From positions 1-64,000 of the forward strand of contig CALJHE010000005.1 of the NCBI GenBank assembly GCA_938075675.1: a stretch of 64,000 nucleotides of DNA, written 5' to 3'. The stretch comes from Candidatus Poseidoniaceae archaeon (lineage in GTDB: Archaea > Thermoplasmatota > Poseidoniia > Poseidoniales > Poseidoniaceae). The notes under the pieces are model-generated. The model was given only the letters and a program-made list of their open reading frames with translations, had not been told where the DNA came from and made no database searches. Shown piece after piece: positions 37,507 through 47,989 of this stretch. A program made the position numbers and the translations under genes. How positions within the stretch are numbered: the first letter of the stretch is position 1; each line of letters begins with the position of its first letter.

Positions 37507-40055
37507 ATATCCAGAAGATGTTTCTTGTCGATGCTCTTGAGATCAAGCGTACCTGGGAATCCAATATCAACCGGCATACCGGACACGGTGACGATAATAC
37601 CGGTCAAATGAACGTGCAAACACATTGGGAGACCGTTCGGCCATGTTTTCTGTATGACCTTCCACCCGTTCGATTTCTTTGAACGAGCAACAGCAAGGCC
37701 ACCCACACCGTCCATCGCCGTCCACCCGTTCGAATTCCATGCGTGCTGAATGAGTGGCTTCTTACCGAATGTTGGAGGGGGAGCCACGACGTGCTTTCGA
37801 GTCCACCCATCAATCCAATTGAGGCCTGAATCGTTGAGCCATTCGATGGTTGTCTCTTGAGATGGTAATATGTCCATATGGCCGGCACGAGCGAGTTCAC
37901 CAACCAAATTACGGACGTGTGGGTGTCTTGGATGTTCAATTGCCAATTTCTCTGCCATGGAAATACCAGTGTGAATCCGACCAGAATCGATGTGGAGTAA
38001 AGCACGGACGACATCACCGTGTGTCCAATCCGTAATTTCAAATTCTTTGATGAACGCTTCAACCAGATTCAATCCTTTTTCGGAAAGTCCTGCGAGTCGC
38101 ATCCGGGCAATGTCACCAAGCAAGAACAGACGTCCGGATGGGGTATTGAGGTACTTGAGGGTGCTCTGAGGTCGGCCGGTACGGTATCGTTCAACAAGGT
38201 CGATGTTTCTCTTCATCAATGAGTCAATCGAAATAAGAGATTTGAACTCAGGGCCAAATTTCGTATGTTTCGGATTAAACAACGAGGCCGCCCATTGCAA
38301 CCGTGCAGATTCAATATCATCATCGCCGAGAAGAACAAGCCGTGGTTTGGCTTCAGCATAATCACGTTGAGCCAAACTAGCGGCTGTCAAAATCAATCGA
38401 GCGACCTGTGCTTCTCGCCCTCCACGCAATGCCAGCAATGAAACGGCCTCTTGTTCGGCTTCGTTCCAACGGCCGAGACCAGCATACAATTCCATCATCG
38501 CATCCGTTTTTCGTGCAAGATTTAGGCCTTCCAGTTGTTCACCGTGACCCTCAGTAACCTTGTCGAGTCGAACCATGGCTTTCGACCAATCATCTTCCGA
38601 GACCAATTCAGTGAACGGCTTTTGTTTGAGATAAATCAAATCCGCCATTTCTGAGAGACGTTCCCGGTTTTCACCTACCGCAGCATCAAAAGAAATATCT
38701 TCCAGTTTTAGCCCAATACGACGAGAACGTGCCCATACAGCGAGGAATGCAATTTGTCCACCAGAAGCGAGCATCCAGGTTAATTCCTCAAGTGAGTCTT
38801 TTTCCATGACGGCACATACAGTCTTCTCCCATTCTCCACAGGCTGCTCCTTGGGGAAGGAAACTGGAATCCCAGAATGTAATCATAGCCAAAGCAAGCAA
38901 CAGCATCGATTGTCCAGCGAATCCAGTAAAACAGAAATTGAGAACTTTGGCTTGCTGAGACGGTTCAGCACGCAGTAAGCGGCTGTCTGCAAGTTTAATG
39001 CCGCCTTTACCAGATACTGCTTGAACATCCAAGAAGAGGATACGAGCAACTTCATAAACGAACAAAAAGCCAATCAATGCGACGTTAAGAAGCAGGAATA
39101 AGAGAATGAACGTGACGATTGGTACGCGTATTCCAGATTGTGGGATGAACGAAAAGAGTTCAATCAGAGCAAAGCCGAGAACGCCACCCTCTTCCATGAA
39201 CGTCGTTTGAACACGGTATTCAGGCAAAGCAAGAACACGGTCAGAATGCGTTAGCATCGTCGGATCGTACAGCAGAATCATCAACGAGACAAGCGTATTC
39301 AAAGCCACATACGGCATCACAATTAGGTTGAAGTTGACAATTTGGGCAATGGCTTGTTGTTTTGCCTTTGGAACGTGGTTGTGAAACGGAGAAGGCTTAC
39401 CGTTGGCAATTTTACGAGACGATTGGCGAAGTGCCTGCCATGAAGAACCAAGAATACGGCCGTAAGCCAAAATGGAGGGTGCAAACATGGCAAATGCTGC
39501 GATACTGAACCTTCTGGATGCCGGCACACCAGCAACCTCCAGTAGCAAGTACAAAGCGACCACAAGGCCCAGCCAAAGTATAGCCAGCATAACGTACGTG
39601 TAGCTCCTCCAGACACTGGATTCTTGCAGCGATGCGCGGTCTTGACCGATTGGTTTGATGACCTGTGCGCCAAGAGATGTCCCCGAAGAGATTAGAGCGG
39701 GGAAAGCAATGAAAATCAGTGCGATACTGAGAGAAGGCGTATGGTATCCTTCGGAGTAATCCATTCGAACCATGATGAATTCAAAGAACAACAGGAGGGC
39801 TCCAACCAAAGCAAGAATGTACGAGGCAACACCAAAAACCATTCCACGTGAACTCAACAATTCTCGAGCATCTTGAGTCGTTCGAGTGATTTGGTGAACT
39901 TCATACCGTTTTACACCGGTTTGGAAAGCAACTTGCAATCCTCGTAATTGACGCGGAACAACCCGAGTCCAAAACAGCCACGCCGTTGCTGCTGCCAAAA
40001 CATACGGCACCAATGCAGCGGGCGTGAATCCGCTAACAATCGGTGGAGCAGTCAT
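37503..40055 (-). CDS. large polytopic membrane protein with helical (TPR-like) C-terminal half, hypothetical
   Basis: 850 aa; multiple TMs in first ~400 aa, then soluble helical repeats (KAMVRLDKVTEGHGEQLEGLNLARKTDAMMELYAGLGRWNEAEQEAVSLLALRGG). Confidence 0.75.
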   Translation of the reverse strand: MTAPPIVSGFTPAALVPYVLAAATAWLFWTRVVPRQLRGLQVAFQTGVKRYEVHQITRTTQDARELLSSRGMVFGVASYILALVGALLLFFEFIMVRMDYSEGYHTPSLSIALIFIAFPALISSGTSLGAQVIKPIGQDRASLQESSVWRSYTYVMLAILWLGLVVALYLLLEVAGVPASRRFSIAAFAMFAPSILAYGRILGSSWQALRQSSRKIANGKPSPFHNHVPKAKQQAIAQIVNFNLIVMPYVALNTLVSLMILLYDPTMLTHSDRVLALPEYRVQTTFMEEGGVLGFALIELFSFIPQSGIRVPIVTFILLFLLLNVALIGFLFVYEVARILFLDVQAVSGKGGIKLADSRLLRAEPSQQAKVLNFCFTGFAGQSMLLLALAMITFWDSSFLPQGAACGEWEKTVCAVMEKDSLEELTWMLASGGQIAFLAVWARSRRIGLKLEDISFDAAVGENRERLSEMADLIYLKQKPFTELVSEDDWSKAMVRLDKVTEGHGEQLEGLNLARKTDAMMELYAGLGRWNEAEQEAVSLLALRGGREAQVARLILTAASLAQRDYAEAKPRLVLLGDDDIESARLQWAASLFNPKHTKFGPEFKSLISIDSLMKRNIDLVERYRTGRPQSTLKYLNTPSGRLFLLGDIARMRLAGLSEKGLNLVEAFIKEFEITDWTHGDVVRALLHIDSGRIHTGISMAEKLAIEHPRHPHVRNLVGELARAGHMDILPSQETTIEWLNDSGLNWIDGWTRKHVVAPPPTFGKKPLIQHAWNSNGWTAMDGVGGLAVARSKKSNGWKVIQKTWPNGLPMCLHVHLTGIIVTVSGMPVDIGFPGTLDLKSIDKKHLLDI

Positions 40056-40064
40056 GGTAAAACC

Positions 40065-42089
40065 TCAGTCTTCAGTGTTTACTGCAAGTGCAGGTTGAGA
40101 AACTTTCTCCTCGATTTCACGCTTCAAATCACTCAAGAAGGTATCCAGTGGGATGCCGCTCACTTGATCTCCGTTCCGTGCACGCAAACTTACGCTACGA
40201 GATTCGATTTCACCGTCACCCAAGATAACCATATACGCTGGTTGCATCTTGCGGTGAGTGCGGATTTTCTTGCCAATGGTATCATCGCCGTTGTCAATTT
40301 CGACACGGATACCGTTGTCTCTCAAGAGTTGAGCCACTTCGTCAGCATAGGCAGTATGCTTCTCAGAGATGGTGATAATGTGGCATTGAGTAGGAGTAAG
40401 CCATGTCGGGAACTTGCCGGCAAAATGTTCGATGAGAACACCGCAGAAGCGCTCCATTGAACCAAACGGTGCACGGTGAATCATCACTGGGCGATGCAAT
40501 TCGCCATCGCTTCCCTTGTACTCTAAGCCAAACCGTTCAGGCAGGTTATAGTCCACTTGAACCGTTCCAAGTTGCCATTCCCGCCCAATGACATCCTTCA
40601 CGACAAAGTCAATCTTTGGACCATAGAAAGCAGCCTCTCCTTGCTCTTCAGACCATTGCACTCCAAGGGATTCTGCTGCTGCACGGCAAGCGTCTTCGGC
40701 CTTATCCCAACGCGCTGGGTCGCCGACATACTTGTCAGAATCAAGGTCACGAAGTCCAACTCGGACTCGGTAATCCTTCATTCCCAGTTTGTCGAATATG
40801 ATTTGAACAAGTTCGATACAGCCCAGCACTTCTTCGGCAATTTGGTCTTCGGTGACGAACAAATGCGCATCGTCTTGAGTAAATCCACGGACTCGTGTCA
40901 TACCAGAGATTTCACCGGATTGCTCCCATCGATAGACGGTTCCGAACTCAGCAAGGCGGAGCGGTAAATCACGGTAAGAACGCATCTGTGAAGCGTAAAT
41001 CTTGACGTGATGAGGGCAGTTCATTGGCTTGAGCATGTATCCATCGATATCACCGCTCTTCATCATATTCGATAATTCGCCGCAGGTACAGCCTTCATCA
41101 GCCAGTTTCTTCATCAAGTCCCGTTCAACCAAAGGCGGATACTGCGAATCTTGGTAATACGGGAAGTGTCCTGATGTTCGGTACAGGTCGAGTTTACCGA
41201 CGTGAGGTGTAAAGACCTGAGAATAGCCTTGCCGACGGAGGTGGTAGGAAATGAAATCCTGCAATTCCTGTCGAATAATTGCCCCACGAGGCGTCCAGAG
41301 AATCAATCCCTGTCCAACTTCCTCATCGATATGGAACAATTGCAAATCCTTACCCAACTTGCGATGGTCCCGCTTTTTGGCTTCTTCAAGTCGAGTTAAA
41401 GTTGCTCGAAGTGCTTCTTTACTTGGTTCAACGATGCCGTAAATACGCACCAATTGCTCTCGGTCTTGATCGCCTCTCCAGTACGCTGACGAGATGCTGG
41501 TGAGTTTGACATGCATCAACCTCGAGGTGTTAGGCACGTGAGGGCCAAGGCACAAATCGTACCAGTCGTCTTGCTTGTAGATGGTTGAACCACCGCCGTC
41601 TTCGATTTTATCGTTGATGATTTCCAGTTTGTACGGATTGCCAGCAAAATGCTGTTGCAATTCTTCATCGCTCAATTCCACGCGTTCAACAGTGAAGTTC
41701 TTTCGAGCAATCTCTTGCATCTTCTTTTGAATCGGCTTCAAGTCAGATTCTGCGATAGGCTCCATTGCAAAATCATAGTAAAATCCTCGGTCAATCGCTG
41801 GACCAATCGTTGGTTTTGCATCGGGATAAATCGCCATAACCGCCTGAGCAAGCAAGTGAGCGGCGCTGTGCCGAAGAATATGGATGCCTTCATCTGAGTC
41901 GGTAAGAATACCTTCAACCGAACAATCGGCATCGAGCATTCGAGATAAATCGCATTCTTCACCGTCAATTCGAGCCGCTAGACAGCCGTGCTTGCGGCCC
42001 AGTGCATCGGTGATTACCTCTGCACAGGTAATTCCTGCGGCGTATTCGTTAACCGTTCCATCGGGCAAGGTGATGTTGATGAGTGTCAT
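40065..42089 (-). CDS. thrS: threonyl-tRNA synthetase, bacterial-type domain layout
   Basis: N-terminal TGS, HILRHSAAHLLAQAVMAIYPDAK editing domain, MKPMNCPHHVKIY, RYRWEQSGEISGMTRVRGFTQDDAH-like motif 2. Confidence 0.96.
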   Translation of the reverse strand: MTLINITLPDGTVNEYAAGITCAEVITDALGRKHGCLAARIDGEECDLSRMLDADCSVEGILTDSDEGIHILRHSAAHLLAQAVMAIYPDAKPTIGPAIDRGFYYDFAMEPIAESDLKPIQKKMQEIARKNFTVERVELSDEELQQHFAGNPYKLEIINDKIEDGGGSTIYKQDDWYDLCLGPHVPNTSRLMHVKLTSISSAYWRGDQDREQLVRIYGIVEPSKEALRATLTRLEEAKKRDHRKLGKDLQLFHIDEEVGQGLILWTPRGAIIRQELQDFISYHLRRQGYSQVFTPHVGKLDLYRTSGHFPYYQDSQYPPLVERDLMKKLADEGCTCGELSNMMKSGDIDGYMLKPMNCPHHVKIYASQMRSYRDLPLRLAEFGTVYRWEQSGEISGMTRVRGFTQDDAHLFVTEDQIAEEVLGCIELVQIIFDKLGMKDYRVRVGLRDLDSDKYVGDPARWDKAEDACRAAAESLGVQWSEEQGEAAFYGPKIDFVVKDVIGREWQLGTVQVDYNLPERFGLEYKGSDGELHRPVMIHRAPFGSMERFCGVLIEHFAGKFPTWLTPTQCHIITISEKHTAYADEVAQLLRDNGIRVEIDNGDDTIGKKIRTHRKMQPAYMVILGDGEIESRSVSLRARNGDQVSGIPLDTFLSDLKREIEEKVSQPALAVNTED

Positions 42090-42180
42090 ACGGTGCTCTC
42101 CTTCAACCCCTACGGGGTTGGAAGCCCTTCATCAAACCATCACACTCATAACGCCAATAAGAAAGAGGTTTGAGAACCCA

Positions 42181-42732
42181 TTACCATGGGAATTTCAAGT
42201 TCCAGTAAATGCCATCAAAAAGGATACACTGAATGCCGAGGAAGATTGAACCAAGCAGCATCTTACCTCCGCCTGGAAGTTTGTCGGCATACGCTGAATA
42301 AGCCAGCAATCCCATCATGATGTTTCCAACACACGTCAGCATCAAAACGCCGACAACCAAAATTGGAGTCCAACTGTAGTTGTGATCCAAGTGATAGATG
42401 GTCGCCTCAAGCCACAGTGCCGATGGAATCACCACCAGTGCAAACGCAAGCAGTAAACGAGCTCCACCGCCGCCATCAGACTCGCCCCAAGGCCATCGTA
42501 ATGATTCCATCATGGAAACATCATTTTGGTACAAAATTGTCCACCAATACATCAAGAACCCAAAGGCTGCCAAAAACATGAACGGCACAATCATTTGTGC
42601 TTGTGACCAAGGGATTCCGCCCCATAGAGCCTCTTTATCCGACGCATGAGAAAGGCCATAAAGATACGAAACGAGAACGAGTGTTCCGAAGATAAAAATG
42701 AACGTTCGGACAAAGTTTCGCGAGACTTTCAT
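42181..42732 (-). CDS. membrane protein, hypothetical
   Basis: 183 aa, several TM helices. Confidence 0.65.
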   Translation of the reverse strand: MKVSRNFVRTFIFIFGTLVLVSYLYGLSHASDKEALWGGIPWSQAQMIVPFMFLAAFGFLMYWWTILYQNDVSMMESLRWPWGESDGGGGARLLLAFALVVIPSALWLEATIYHLDHNYSWTPILVVGVLMLTCVGNIMMGLLAYSAYADKLPGGGKMLLGSIFLGIQCILFDGIYWNLKFPW

Positions 42733-42776
42733 ACTGCTCGCTAACGGTGTTCACTGATAAGTGCCTGTATGGAATC

Positions 42777-43100
42777 TCACCATTCGACATCAAAATCATC
42801 GCCGAGAGTGCTGGTCGGTTTATCCAAGACTTCAATGCTCGGTTTAGCGGCAGACTCGTCGACATCCACATCACTTTCAGCCTCCGGTTGAACGCTTGAA
42901 ACGGTAAAGCTGGAACGGTTTTCAACCAATTGAGTAGGTTTACTGTAATCGGGTTTCACGACGGGTGCTACCGGTTCTTGCTGAACCTGGACATCTTCGG
43001 GTTGTTCTACAACGGTGCTTTCGTCTTCCGAATGCATTGAAGCGAATCCTTTGGCAAGGGCGTCTTCGAGGCTCGGCAACTCACGACCGCTTCTGTTCAT
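42777..43100 (-). CDS. acidic low-complexity protein, hypothetical
   Basis: Glu/Val/Pro-rich; likely start at MNRSGRELPSLEDALAKGF. Confidence 0.45.
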   Translation of the reverse strand: MNRSGRELPSLEDALAKGFASMHSEDESTVVEQPEDVQVQQEPVAPVVKPDYSKPTQLVENRSSFTVSSVQPEAESDVDVDESAAKPSIEVLDKPTSTLGDDFDVEW

Positions 43101-43145
43101 AATTACACAAAGTACGCAGAGCACATCAAACCTTGCGTCGAATGC

Positions 43146-43886
43146 TCATTCTTCTTCGAGGATTGATTCCTCAAAATCCACTTCGGGTAAAAACGAAAGA
43201 ATCGTCCCTAAGATTCCGAATACCAAGACGTATTCCCAGACTGCGGAGACATTGAGTATTGGATACGGTGAACTGGTACAGAATGACATCATATCTGCGG
43301 TTAATGCGTTGTAAGCATCCCAGTCAAAGTCTTCACCCCACACCTGTGATTGCGTTGCAATCAGTTGGTACAATCCAACGAAGGCCGAAAGTGCAGCCAC
43401 AATACGCAAACCAATGAGTGTCCGGAAGCGTGGATGATTCCACCAAATACGAATTGTAACCGCTGTAATGAGCAGACACCAATATACGCCGAAGGTAAAG
43501 ATGTCAAAGGCGTAATGACCGTGCATTGGACCATCGGTATCCCATGGAACGCTTCCAATCCGTATACAGGAGAATGCACCAATCAATCCCGGAAACACAG
43601 CAAGATGGTTGACGCCGTGCCATAAGGTGTGGTGTCCCGCCGACTGAATCCGCTTCATGTTCATCGAGTGAATCTCCATGATAATCCAAAACACCAGATA
43701 ACCGGTCACAAAAGTCCCAACAGTGAAAATTGTATCACCCGGTTCATACAAATCAAAATCTGAAATGAAAGGCATGTAGGCCTTACATCCATTCATAATC
43801 CAAGTAATGTATCCTGCAGCAAGCCACAATGTGGTAAAACCGACCGTAAGAAGTAGGGCTAGGCGACGGCGGGCCGAGGTGCGCAT
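43146..43886 (-). CDS. polytopic membrane protein, hypothetical
   Basis: 246 aa, several TM helices. Confidence 0.7.
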   Translation of the reverse strand: MRTSARRRLALLLTVGFTTLWLAAGYITWIMNGCKAYMPFISDFDLYEPGDTIFTVGTFVTGYLVFWIIMEIHSMNMKRIQSAGHHTLWHGVNHLAVFPGLIGAFSCIRIGSVPWDTDGPMHGHYAFDIFTFGVYWCLLITAVTIRIWWNHPRFRTLIGLRIVAALSAFVGLYQLIATQSQVWGEDFDWDAYNALTADMMSFCTSSPYPILNVSAVWEYVLVFGILGTILSFLPEVDFEESILEEE

Positions 43887-43974
43887 GGAACTTCGATTGG
43901 ATGGGTATTTTTGATGTCACCGCCACAAACCTCCCAATGCAGGTCTTCTTGAAGGTGAATCATCTCGGGTAATC

Positions 43975-45171
43975 ATGCGCATCGGAATCGTGGTAAATCC
44001 AGACGCTGGCCTTGGTGGCCGCCTCGGATTCAAAGGCAGCGACGGGCGTGCTGCTGAAGCCCGAGCAGCCGGTGCAGAAGACCGAGCTGGGCCACGGATG
44101 AATCTCGCTCTTAAGGCACTTCAATCGCTGTTATCCAGTTCTCTTAATCGCAGCGATGTTGACCTTGAATGCCTTGGCTGGAGTGGTCGAATGGGTGACA
44201 CTTGGGTACCAGAATCAACTGAAAAAATGTCCTTTACCTCGCTTGGCTCTACGCCCACAGAAACCTCGTTTGAAGAGACAAGTCAGTTGGTTCAAGCATT
44301 GGTAGATGCCGGTGCAGAGGCTATTCTCTACGCAGGTGGTGATGGAACGACACGTGACATTGCCAACACGCTGGAAAGCATAAGTAAAGAAGCACAAGAA
44401 ATCCCACTCATCGGTGTCCCTGGTGGCGTCAAAATGCATTCGGGATGCTTCGCAACTACACCCAAAGCGGCTGCTGAAGTCACACTGGCATTCCTACTTG
44501 GCGATCTAAGATGTGCCATTACCGAAGTCATGGATTTAGACGAAGAAATCTACCAAGAAGGAATATGGAAAGTCCGAATGTACGGTGAAGCATGGACTCC
44601 TTCAAGCCCTCGATTCATGCAAGGGGCAAAAGAACAAGTTGAGCGAACAAGCGAATCTGATACCATCGAAGGTCTCGCCCAGCATGTCGAGTCTTTACTC
44701 TCAAGTCAGGACGATTTGATGGTGATTTGGGGCAGTGGAGGCACGCTTCGAAGAATGGGGGAGTTCTGCGGCGAAAAGTTAACGCTGCTTGGTATCGATG
44801 TTCTTGGGCCTGCGGAAAACGGTCAACGGCAATCCCATACCGACCTCAATGAACAACAACTGCTCGAAGTCATAGCCAAGCATGTAGATGAAAACGGCAA
44901 CCAACGACCACGATTGTTGTTGCTTTCGCCGATGGGTGGGCAAGGCTTCCTCATTGGTAGGGGCAATCTCCAACTCTCCCCTGATGTTTTACGGATGATT
45001 GGAATTGACAACATTCTCGGCGTTGCTACTCCTGCTAAATTGATTGGACTAAACGCTGTACGAATTGATACTGGAGAGGTTGAATTGGACCAAGTCTTCC
45101 AAACCAAGCGATTCATCAAAATCCTTCAGGGATTCAGAACGACACGGCTCATTCGAATTGAAGAAGCATGA
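43975..45171 (+). CDS. ATP-NAD kinase-like (PpnK/AcoX-type) protein
   Basis: MRIGIVVNPDAGLGGRLGFKGSDGRAAEARAAGAEDRAGPR and AILYAGGDGTTRDIANTLE (GGDGT). Confidence 0.88.
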   Translation: MRIGIVVNPDAGLGGRLGFKGSDGRAAEARAAGAEDRAGPRMNLALKALQSLLSSSLNRSDVDLECLGWSGRMGDTWVPESTEKMSFTSLGSTPTETSFEETSQLVQALVDAGAEAILYAGGDGTTRDIANTLESISKEAQEIPLIGVPGGVKMHSGCFATTPKAAAEVTLAFLLGDLRCAITEVMDLDEEIYQEGIWKVRMYGEAWTPSSPRFMQGAKEQVERTSESDTIEGLAQHVESLLSSQDDLMVIWGSGGTLRRMGEFCGEKLTLLGIDVLGPAENGQRQSHTDLNEQQLLEVIAKHVDENGNQRPRLLLLSPMGGQGFLIGRGNLQLSPDVLRMIGIDNILGVATPAKLIGLNAVRIDTGEVELDQVFQTKRFIKILQGFRTTRLIRIEEA

Positions 45172-45172
45172 A

Positions 45173-46804
45173 TCAAAGTTGACCGGTTGATGCCTTAAGC
45201 AAACCGAGGAACGGTGGACTTGGGCGGCCAGGCCGGCTCTTGAACTCGGGGTGGTACTGAACGCCGACGTAATACGGATGGCCATCCAGTTCGAATATTT
45301 CGCAGCGTTGACCAGTTTCATCTTTCCCAACGAAAACAAGTCCAGCCGACTCAATAGCCTCAATCATATCGGGGTTGACTTCGTATCGATGACGGTGTCG
45401 CTCATCAACCGAATCACCTTCACCGTACAAGTGGCGAATCTTGCAATCATCGACTTGCCACAAGGTTGGGCGGCTGCCCAATCGCATTGTGCCACCGAGG
45501 TGAGTTTTGGAGATTTCAGGCATGAAGACAACTGCAGGGTTCTTGCAGTTCTCATCGAATTCAGTGGAATTTGAATCTTCAAATCCGAGAACATTTCGAC
45601 AGAATTCGATGGTTGCAACTTGGAGTCCAAGGCAAATGCCAAGGTACGGCGTTGAACTTGTACGAGCGTATTCAGCCGCCAGAATCTTTCCTTCTACGCC
45701 ACGGTCACCAAATCCTCCTGGAACCAAAACGCCGGACGATTGCTTGAGCAGTGCCCACGCCTTCTCGTTCTCACTGCTGTTTTCCCAGTCGGATTCAAGA
45801 TGACTTGCTTCAATCCAGTTGATGGTGAGTTTATGATCAACGGCCATTGCTGCATGTTGGAGGCTCTTGATGACCGAGAGATAAGCGTCAGACAGGTCAG
45901 TATATTTTCCAACCATTGCAATTTGAACTTCATCGGTTAGGGTGTCGAGATGGTGGGCCATAATCTTCCAGTTGTTCAGTAAGTCAGTGGCTTGACAGTC
46001 GAGATTCATGATGTCACAAAGTCCCTGTTCTTCCAACATCAATGGAACATGGTAGATGTTTGGAACATCGTGGGTTGACATCACTGCTTCAGGCGAAACG
46101 TGGCAAAAGGCTGCCAACTTTTCTCTTGTTTCCTTGGTGAGTGGTGTAGATGAACGACAGACAAGAATATCAGGAGTGATACCTAAGCCACGCAATTCCT
46201 TCACGGTATGCTGGGTTGGTTTGGTTTTCTGTTCACCGACCGGTCCCATTACTGGAACCAACGACACATGAACAAACGTCACGTTTTCTCGGCCGACACG
46301 AAATTGGAATTGGCGTAAGGCTTCGATGTATGGCGCAGATTCGATGTCGCCGACTGTCCCACCAAGTTCGATGATGCAGGCGTCGGGCGCTAACTCGCTT
46401 CCATCTGCGGGTCGATGCGCCACTTCTTCCAGCCAGTCCTGTACCGCGTCGGTGATGTGTGGAATCACTTGAACCGTTTTTCCAAGGTAATCTCCTCGGC
46501 GTTCAGCTTCGATGACCTTGGAGTAGATTTTGCCGGTGGTAACGTTGTTGTCTTTTCCGAGATTAATATCAAGGAAACGCTCGTAGTTGCCAAGATCAAG
46601 ATCGACCTCGCCACCGTCATCCAAAACGAAAACTTCGCCGTGTTCAAACGGAGACATTGTGCCCGCATCGCTGTTCAGATACGGGTCGATTTTCAATGAA
46701 GTGACTCGCAGTCCTGCACTTTTCAGCAATACGCCGATGCTACTTGCAGTCACTCCCTTTCCTAATCCAGAAAGGACTCCTCCGCTAACTACAACGTACT
46801 TCAT
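45173..46804 (-). CDS. pyrG: CTP synthase
   Basis: [77 protein letters not shown]; GATase [10 protein letters not shown]. Start set to internal Met (46804). Confidence 0.98.
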   Translation of the reverse strand: MKYVVVSGGVLSGLGKGVTASSIGVLLKSAGLRVTSLKIDPYLNSDAGTMSPFEHGEVFVLDDGGEVDLDLGNYERFLDINLGKDNNVTTGKIYSKVIEAERRGDYLGKTVQVIPHITDAVQDWLEEVAHRPADGSELAPDACIIELGGTVGDIESAPYIEALRQFQFRVGRENVTFVHVSLVPVMGPVGEQKTKPTQHTVKELRGLGITPDILVCRSSTPLTKETREKLAAFCHVSPEAVMSTHDVPNIYHVPLMLEEQGLCDIMNLDCQATDLLNNWKIMAHHLDTLTDEVQIAMVGKYTDLSDAYLSVIKSLQHAAMAVDHKLTINWIEASHLESDWENSSENEKAWALLKQSSGVLVPGGFGDRGVEGKILAAEYARTSSTPYLGICLGLQVATIEFCRNVLGFEDSNSTEFDENCKNPAVVFMPEISKTHLGGTMRLGSRPTLWQVDDCKIRHLYGEGDSVDERHRHRYEVNPDMIEAIESAGLVFVGKDETGQRCEIFELDGHPYYVGVQYHPEFKSRPGRPSPPFLGLLKASTGQL

Positions 46805-46933
46805 GCACATCAACGGGCTTTTAGGCCGTCGCGCCTCCCCTATCAACATACCTCTCAAAATGGAAAAATGACTCGTGACAGATTGAGCGAAGAATCAAAG
46901 AGTGGGTGCGCTGAAACCAAAGGGAGGGGAAGC

Positions 46934-47989
46934 ATGAGTGAAGTTCCAGATACCATGCTTGCATGGACAAAAACTGCCGATACTGTCGGTGGTTTCACCC
47001 GAATAGAGCACCCCGTTCCTTCACCGAGAGAAGGTGAAGTTTTGATCAAAACACGTTCAACATCCGTATGCGGCACCGATATTCACATTTGGAAATGGGA
47101 CCAATGGAGTCGTGAAAACGTCCCACTGGGTACTATCACGGGACATGAAACAAGCGGCGAAGTCGTCGCCCTGGGCGCTGGCGTGGAATCGCATTCAATC
47201 GGAGATGTCGTCGCGATTGAGTGTCATCTTGCTTGCTGGAATTGTCCGCGCTGCGATGAAGGAAATGCACACATTTGCGAGAACGGTTCAATCTTTGGCG
47301 TACATACAAACGGTGCCTTTGGACCATATTTTGTCGTACCAGCAGTGAACGCCCGCCCGATTCCAAAGGGACTTGACCCCGGACATGCATCGATACAAGA
47401 CCCACTCGGAAACGCCATTCACACCCTCACAGGCGGACCAATTGAAGGCGCTACCGTGGCCATTCACGGTCTTGGACCGATTGGCCTGTTTGCCGTCAAT
47501 GCTGCCAAAGCCATGGGTGCGACCAAAGTCATCGCTGTCGACTGGGACAACACCTACCGAATGGATTTGGCAAAAACGCTCGGCGCTGACCTCGTGCTTG
47601 GTAAAGAGAGCGATGTCGTCGCCGAAATATTGGCAGCAACCGATGGTAGAGGTGTCGATAACTCGTGCGAGTTCTCCGGCTCACCCCAAGCTCTGGCCAA
47701 CACCATCCACAGTACACGAATGGGAGGCTATGTCAACATCCTCTCCGTTTACGGCAACCCTACCCCAGAAGTTCCAATGAATGAGATTGTGTTCCGATAC
47801 CTCCACATTAAGGGCATCAACGGCAGAAAAATGTGGTCTACTTGGGATACCATGCACGAACTTTTGGAACGTGGAGCGATAGATGTTAACGCCGTGTTAA
47901 CGCACCGTATGCCGATTGAATCGTTCGAAGAAGCCGTAGAACTCGCTATTGCTGGAGATTGCGGTAAAGTCGTTTTAGACTTTGATTAA
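46934..47989 (+). CDS. tdh: zinc-dependent dehydrogenase, L-threonine 3-dehydrogenase-like
   Basis: VCGTDIHIWKWDQWSRENVPLGTITGHETSGEVVALG, IEGATVAIHGLGPIGLFAVNAAKAMGATKVIAVD. Confidence 0.85.
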   Translation: MSEVPDTMLAWTKTADTVGGFTRIEHPVPSPREGEVLIKTRSTSVCGTDIHIWKWDQWSRENVPLGTITGHETSGEVVALGAGVESHSIGDVVAIECHLACWNCPRCDEGNAHICENGSIFGVHTNGAFGPYFVVPAVNARPIPKGLDPGHASIQDPLGNAIHTLTGGPIEGATVAIHGLGPIGLFAVNAAKAMGATKVIAVDWDNTYRMDLAKTLGADLVLGKESDVVAEILAATDGRGVDNSCEFSGSPQALANTIHSTRMGGYVNILSVYGNPTPEVPMNEIVFRYLHIKGINGRKMWSTWDTMHELLERGAIDVNAVLTHRMPIESFEEAVELAIAGDCGKVVLDFD

